Made by a program: the position numbers and the translations under genes. DNA of 64,000 nt from Aeromonas bestiarum (GTDB lineage: Bacteria; Pseudomonadota; Gammaproteobacteria; Enterobacterales; Aeromonadaceae): the NCBI RefSeq assembly GCF_000819745.1, contig NZ_CDDA01000029.1:1-64000 (forward strand), read 5' to 3'. Below, in pieces: positions 60,393 to 64,000 of the stretch. The first letter of the stretch is position 1. Every line of letters starts with the position of its first letter. The notes below the pieces were generated by a model. The model worked only from the letters and a program-made list of their open reading frames with translations, had not been told where the DNA came from and did no database searches.

Positions 60393-60409
60393 TATGGATT
60401 TAAACGCTA
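60393..60409 (-). promoter_or_regulatory. AraC-binding half-site upstream of araB
   Basis: On the minus strand TAGC-GTTTAAA-TCCATA matches the E. coli araI1 pattern TAGC-N7-TCCATA at every defined position. It is oriented toward araB, 88-104 bp before its start. No araC gene is in the window, so the regulator must be encoded elsewhere. Confidence 0.85.
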
Positions 60410-60519
60410 TGCCGGCAAGAGGGTGACGGCCATCGAAGATCGGCTATGTGATTATTTTGCTGAAAACATAGACAAAACGGCTGCAATTTCATGGCGTGAT
60501 CCTGCTCTCCATTTTTCCA

Positions 60520-60535
60520 TGTGAAAACGATTACA
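60520..60535. promoter_or_regulatory. CRP site in the araB-araF intergenic region
   Basis: TGTGA-AAACGA-TTACA matches the CRP consensus at 9 of 10 defined positions. It lies between the divergent ara operons and could serve both. The 361-bp region has no ORF. Another TGTGA half occurs near 60445. Confidence 0.75.
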
Positions 60536-60666
60536 ACTTGGTTCGCTCAACTAGCAACAACAATAACGTCCTGTTTAAGCATGTTTTTATATGGCTGCGA
60601 CTTGATTGACTCAAGGAGCAGCACTGCGTGGATACATGGATTGATAGAACACCTGGAGACACTCGC

Positions 60667-61650
60667 ATGAACAAAATCGTTAACAGCATGATCGCAATGG
60701 GGTTTGCCCTTGGTATGGCAAATTCTGCTTTCTCGGCCGAGGCACTGAAGCTGGGCTATCTGGTCAAGCAGCCGGAGGAGCCCTGGTTCCAGACCGAATG
60801 GAACTTCGCCGACAAGGCGGGCAAGGATCTCGGCTTCGAGGTGATCAAGATAGCCGTCCCCGATGGCGAGAAGACCCTCAATGCCATCGACAGCCTGGCG
60901 GCCAACGGCGCCAAGGGCTTCGTCATCTGTACCCCGGATCCCAAGCTCGGGGCCGCCATCATGGCCAAGGCCAACAGCATGGATCTGAAGGTCATCACTG
61001 TGGATGACCAGTTCGTCAACGCCAAGGGCCAGCCCATGGAGCAGGTGCCGCTGGTGATGATGGCCGCCACCAAGATTGGCGAACGCCAGGGTCAGGAGCT
61101 CTACAAGGAGATGCAAAAACGCCAGTGGGATGTGAAGGCGACCGGGGTGCTCGCCATCACCGCCGACGAGCTCGATACCGCCCGTCGCCGGGTCGAAGGC
61201 TCCTTGAGCGCGCTCAAGACCGCCGGTTTCCCCGAGGGGCAGATCTACCGCTCACCGACCAAGGCCAACGACATTCCGGGGGCCCTGGATGCCGCCAACT
61301 CCATGCTGGTGCAACACCCCGAGGTGAAGAACTGGCTCATCGTCGGCATGAATGACAATACGGTGCTCGGCGGCGTGCGCGCCACCGAAGGGCAGGGCTT
61401 CAAGGCCGAGAACGTCATCGGCATCGGCATCAATGGAGTGGATGCGGTGAACGAGCTCTCCAAGTCCAGCGCCACCGGCTTCCTCGGCTCCTTGCTGCCA
61501 AGCCCGGACGTGCACGGCTACAAGAGCATCCAGATGCTCCATGACTGGGTGGTCAACGGAGCAGAGCCGGCCAAGTTCACCGAGGTGACCGATGTTGTGC
61601 TCATTACCCGCGACAACTTCAAGGTCGAGCTGCAGAAGAAAGGTCTGTGA
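60667..61650 (+). CDS. araF: L-arabinose-binding periplasmic protein
   Basis: 327 residues from ATG 60667, with GGAG upstream. The signal peptide is cleaved near AFSA-EA. The mature protein has the AraF pattern: LKLGYLVKQPEEPWFQTEW, then GFVICTPDPKLGAAI, KVITVDDQFVNAKG, and GMNDNTVLGGVRATEGQG. It delivers arabinose to AraGH. A stable 12-bp hairpin between araF and araG probably keeps more araF than araG message, as known for other binding-protein operons. Confidence 0.95.
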   Translation: MNKIVNSMIAMGFALGMANSAFSAEALKLGYLVKQPEEPWFQTEWNFADKAGKDLGFEVIKIAVPDGEKTLNAIDSLAANGAKGFVICTPDPKLGAAIMAKANSMDLKVITVDDQFVNAKGQPMEQVPLVMMAATKIGERQGQELYKEMQKRQWDVKATGVLAITADELDTARRRVEGSLSALKTAGFPEGQIYRSPTKANDIPGALDAANSMLVQHPEVKNWLIVGMNDNTVLGGVRATEGQGFKAENVIGIGINGVDAVNELSKSSATGFLGSLLPSPDVHGYKSIQMLHDWVVNGAEPAKFTEVTDVVLITRDNFKVELQKKGL

Positions 61651-61678
61651 TTGACGCCATTTAAACCCTGACACCGAG

Positions 61679-61708
61679 ACCGGCATGACGCTGTGGCGTC
61701 ATGCCGGT
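61679..61708 (+). promoter_or_regulatory. mRNA-stabilising hairpin between araF and araG
   Basis: ACCGGCATGACG (61679-61690) and CGTCATGCCGGT (61697-61708) form a perfect 12-bp stem with a 6-nt loop and no T tract. It begins 28 bp after the araF stop and ends 16 bp before araG. Such hairpins protect the upstream message from 3' exonucleases. Confidence 0.7.
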
Positions 61709-61724
61709 TGGCTGGAGTGAACAC

Positions 61725-63221
61725 ATGAATCAGGTTCCTTATCTGGAGTTTTGCGGCATCAGCAAGGAGTTTCCCGGCGTCAAGGCGCTGCAGAACGTCT
61801 CCTTCTGCTGCCAGCAGGGCTCGGTGCACGCGCTGATGGGGGAAAACGGCGCGGGCAAATCCACCCTGCTCAAGATCCTGAGCGGCTTTCAGGCCCCCAC
61901 CACAGGGGTGGTGAAGCTGGCAGGCCAGGAGAAGGTCTTTCAGAGCACGGTCGACGCGCTGGAGAGCGGGATCGCCATCATCTATCAGGAGTTGCACCTG
62001 GTGCCCGAGATGACCATCGCCGAGAACATCTATCTCGGTCAGCTGCCGACCCGGCACGGCGTCATCGATCGGGAAAAACTGTACCGGGATGCGACCAGAC
62101 AGCTGGCGCGCCTCGGCATGGATGTGTCGCCCGAGACGCCGCTGAAGTACCTGTCGCTCGGTCAATGGCAGATGGTGGAGATCGCCAAGGCCCTGACCCG
62201 GGACGCCAGCGTCATCGCCTTCGACGAGCCGACCAGCAGCCTGTCGTCCCGCGAGATAGATCAGCTGTTTCGGGTCATTCGCCAGCTGCGCGACGAGGGC
62301 AAGGTGATCCTCTATGTCTCCCACCGGATGGACGAGATCTTCGCCCTGTGCGATGCCATCACCGTCTTCAAGGATGGCCAGTTCGTGCGCACCTTCGCCT
62401 CCATGGCCGAGGTCAGCCGGGATCTGCTGGTCAAGACCATGGTGGGGCGCGAGCTGACCGACATCTACGGCTACAGCCCGAGGCCGCTTGGGGAAGTGGG
62501 CCTCAAGGTAGAGAACCTGATGGGGCCGGGCCTGAAAGCGCCCATTTCGTTTGAGGTGAAACGGGGGGAGATCCTCGGCATCTTCGGGCTGGTGGGGGCC
62601 GGTCGCAGCGAGCTGATGAAGCTCATCTTCGGCGCCGAGAAGGCGCGTGGGGGCAAGATTACCGTGTTTGGCAAGCCGGTGCCCATCCGCAACCCCATCG
62701 ATGCCATTCACAGCGGCATCATGCTCTGTACCGAAGACCGCAAGGCCCTCGGCATCATCCCCATCCACTCGGTGCAGGAGAACATCAACATCAGCGCCCG
62801 CCGCCACAAGGCGTGGGGGGGCTTCTGGATCAACCAGAAATGGGAGGACGAGAACGCCAGGCTCAGGATCCGCGACATGCGGGTCAAGACCCCGTCCCCC
62901 CATCAGGCCATCATGAACCTCTCCGGCGGCAACCAGCAGAAGGCCATTCTGGGCCGCTGGCTCTCCGAAGACATGAAGGTGATCCTGCTCGACGAGCCGA
63001 CCCGCGGCATAGACGTCGGGGCAAAAAACGAGATTTACAACGTGATTTACGATCTGGCCAAGGTGGGTATCGCCGTGGTGGTGGTCTCGAGCGAGCTGCC
63101 GGAGGTGCTGGGCATCGCGGATCGGATCATGGTCATGCGGGAGGGGGAGATCGCAGGCGAGCTCTCCCACGATGAGGCCGACGAGGTCAAGGCGCTCAAT
63201 CTGGCCATGCCGGCCCGTTAA
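61725..63221 (+). CDS. araG: L-arabinose transporter ATP-binding protein
   Basis: 498 residues from ATG 61725, with GGAG in front. It has two ABC ATPase halves, as in all sugar importers of this class. The first has Walker [10 protein letters not shown] near 40 and signature [15 protein letters not shown]. The second has the degenerate Walker [10 protein letters not shown] near 290 and an intact signature [15 protein letters not shown] with Walker [15 protein letters not shown]. It works with AraH and AraF. The operon continues 50 bp later with araH. Confidence 0.95.
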   Translation: MNQVPYLEFCGISKEFPGVKALQNVSFCCQQGSVHALMGENGAGKSTLLKILSGFQAPTTGVVKLAGQEKVFQSTVDALESGIAIIYQELHLVPEMTIAENIYLGQLPTRHGVIDREKLYRDATRQLARLGMDVSPETPLKYLSLGQWQMVEIAKALTRDASVIAFDEPTSSLSSREIDQLFRVIRQLRDEGKVILYVSHRMDEIFALCDAITVFKDGQFVRTFASMAEVSRDLLVKTMVGRELTDIYGYSPRPLGEVGLKVENLMGPGLKAPISFEVKRGEILGIFGLVGAGRSELMKLIFGAEKARGGKITVFGKPVPIRNPIDAIHSGIMLCTEDRKALGIIPIHSVQENINISARRHKAWGGFWINQKWEDENARLRIRDMRVKTPSPHQAIMNLSGGNQQKAILGRWLSEDMKVILLDEPTRGIDVGAKNEIYNVIYDLAKVGIAVVVVSSELPEVLGIADRIMVMREGEIAGELSHDEADEVKALNLAMPAR

Positions 63222-63271
63222 TCCCCCGTGACTGCAACGCGATAGCACCCGGAAACTTCAGGAGAAATACC

Positions 63272-64000
63272 ATGACAACAACTACCTCAGTCGGTCAGGC
63301 CGCGACCGTCTCTGCGACGAGCGGCTCCAGAGTGCAACTGGCCCGGATCTGGGATCAATACGGCATGCTGGTGATCTTCGCCATCCTGTTCCTGCTGGCC
63401 TGCGTGCTGGTGCCCAACTTTGCCAGCCTGATCAACATGCGCGGCCTGGGGCTCGCCGTCTCCATGTCGGGCATGGTGGCCTGCGGCATGCTGTTCTGCC
63501 TCGCCTCCGGCGAGTTCGACATGTCGGTCGGCTCAGTGGTGGCCTGCTCGGGCGTCGCCTGCGCGGTGGGCATCAACGCCACCGAGAGCATCACGGTCGG
63601 CATACTGGCCGGCATGTCGGTGGGGGTGCTGTTTGGCCTCATCAACGGCATAGTGGTGGCCAAATTCAAGATCAACGCCCTCATCACCACCCTGGCCACC
63701 ATGCAGATGGCGCGCGGGGTGGGCTACATCATCTCGGACGGCAAGGCGGTCGGCATAGTGGAAGAGGGCTTCTTCGAACTCGGCAACTCAGCCCTGCTCG
63801 GCATCCCGACGCCGGTCTGGCTGACGGCGCTCTGCTTCGTGCTGTTTGGCCTGTTGCTCAACAAGACCACTTTCGGCCGCAACACCCTGGCCATGGGGGG
63901 CAACGAGGAGGCGGCGCGCCTCGCCGGGGTCAATGTGGTGCGCACCAAGATCATCATCTTCACCATGACCGGGCTGATTGCCTCCATCGCCGGCATCATA
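63272..64000 (+). CDS. araH: L-arabinose transporter permease (partial, runs off window)
   Basis: The ATG at 63272 follows AGGAG. The frame is open to the window end (243 codons). After a short polar N-terminus (MTTTTSVGQAATVSA) come hydrophobic helices with LACVLVPNFASLINMRGLGL, MLFCLASGEFDMSVGS, AGMSVGVLFGLINGIVV and NALITTLATMQMARGVGYI. The EAA-like region GNEEAARLAGVNV is typical of RbsC/AraH permeases. It forms the inner-membrane channel for arabinose with AraG. Confidence 0.94.
   Translation, partial: MTTTTSVGQAATVSATSGSRVQLARIWDQYGMLVIFAILFLLACVLVPNFASLINMRGLGLAVSMSGMVACGMLFCLASGEFDMSVGSVVACSGVACAVGINATESITVGILAGMSVGVLFGLINGIVVAKFKINALITTLATMQMARGVGYIISDGKAVGIVEEGFFELGNSALLGIPTPVWLTALCFVLFGLLLNKTTFGRNTLAMGGNEEAARLAGVNVVRTKIIIFTMTGLIASIAGII

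Noticed and set aside
60541..60600. Further AraC half-sites before araF
   Set aside because: TAGC at 60552 and AAGC at 60577 occur, but the TCCATA arm is missing and the spacing does not fit a 21-bp pair.

Overview
The window looks like chromosomal DNA of an Aeromonas species. The backbone is GC-rich gammaproteobacterial sequence with conserved blocks (clpS-clpA-infA-ate-aat, ald/lrp-ftsK-lolA-rarA-serS, cvpA-purF, miaE, sapABCDF/pspF-pspABC-ycjX-ycjF, phhA-phhB-tyrR, yfiRNB, yohJK-cdd, and an L-arabinose locus). The genus call is an inference from recognised proteins and synteny. The species cannot be fixed from the sequence alone.

Region 1 (1-3180) is an AT-rich accessory segment. It holds small secreted proteins of unknown function, a broken LprI-like lysozyme-inhibitor gene, a possible toxin tail, an IS5-family remnant and a decayed IS481-family transposase. 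It ends at a minus-strand tRNA cluster (Pro-Arg-His), a common integration boundary. Region 2 (3500-14400) is housekeeping: folD, cspD, clpS-clpA, infA, ate and aat (N-degron pathway beside ClpAP), a REC-REC-GGDEF regulator, trxB, and ald divergent from lrp. Region 3 (14500-24100) runs on the plus strand: ftsK, lolA, rarA, serS, cvpA-purF behind a PurR-like box, and miaE.

Region 4 (24100-38400) has the sap peptide transporter on the minus strand, pspF divergent from pspABC-ycjX-ycjF behind a sigma-54 promoter, and phenylalanine hydroxylase genes with their regulator tyrR. Region 5 (38500-49700) has yfiRNB (c-di-GMP), a TerC-family protein, an ATP-NAD-kinase-like protein, yfcL, an acyl-CoA synthetase, yohJ-yohK-cdd, a GH36-type glycosidase and a small outer-membrane protein. 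Region 6 (49800-56300) has sbcB, a PP2A-like phosphatase, an amino-acid binding protein, an omega-amidase/aminotransferase pair and a divergent LysR regulator. Region 7 (56400-64000) is araB-araD-araA divergent from araF-araG-araH, with AraC-like and CRP-like sites between. araH runs off the end.

The most unusual observation is a recurring scar. Diverged partial copies of a gene end lie directly beside the intact gene. They occur downstream of sapC (two tandem 128-bp units), pspF and phhB, and upstream of rarA. Most keep an open frame, often joined to the flanking gene by a TGATG, TAATG or ATGA overlap. They look like footprints of allele replacement from relatives, or like translationally coupled mini-ORFs that mimic a protein end.
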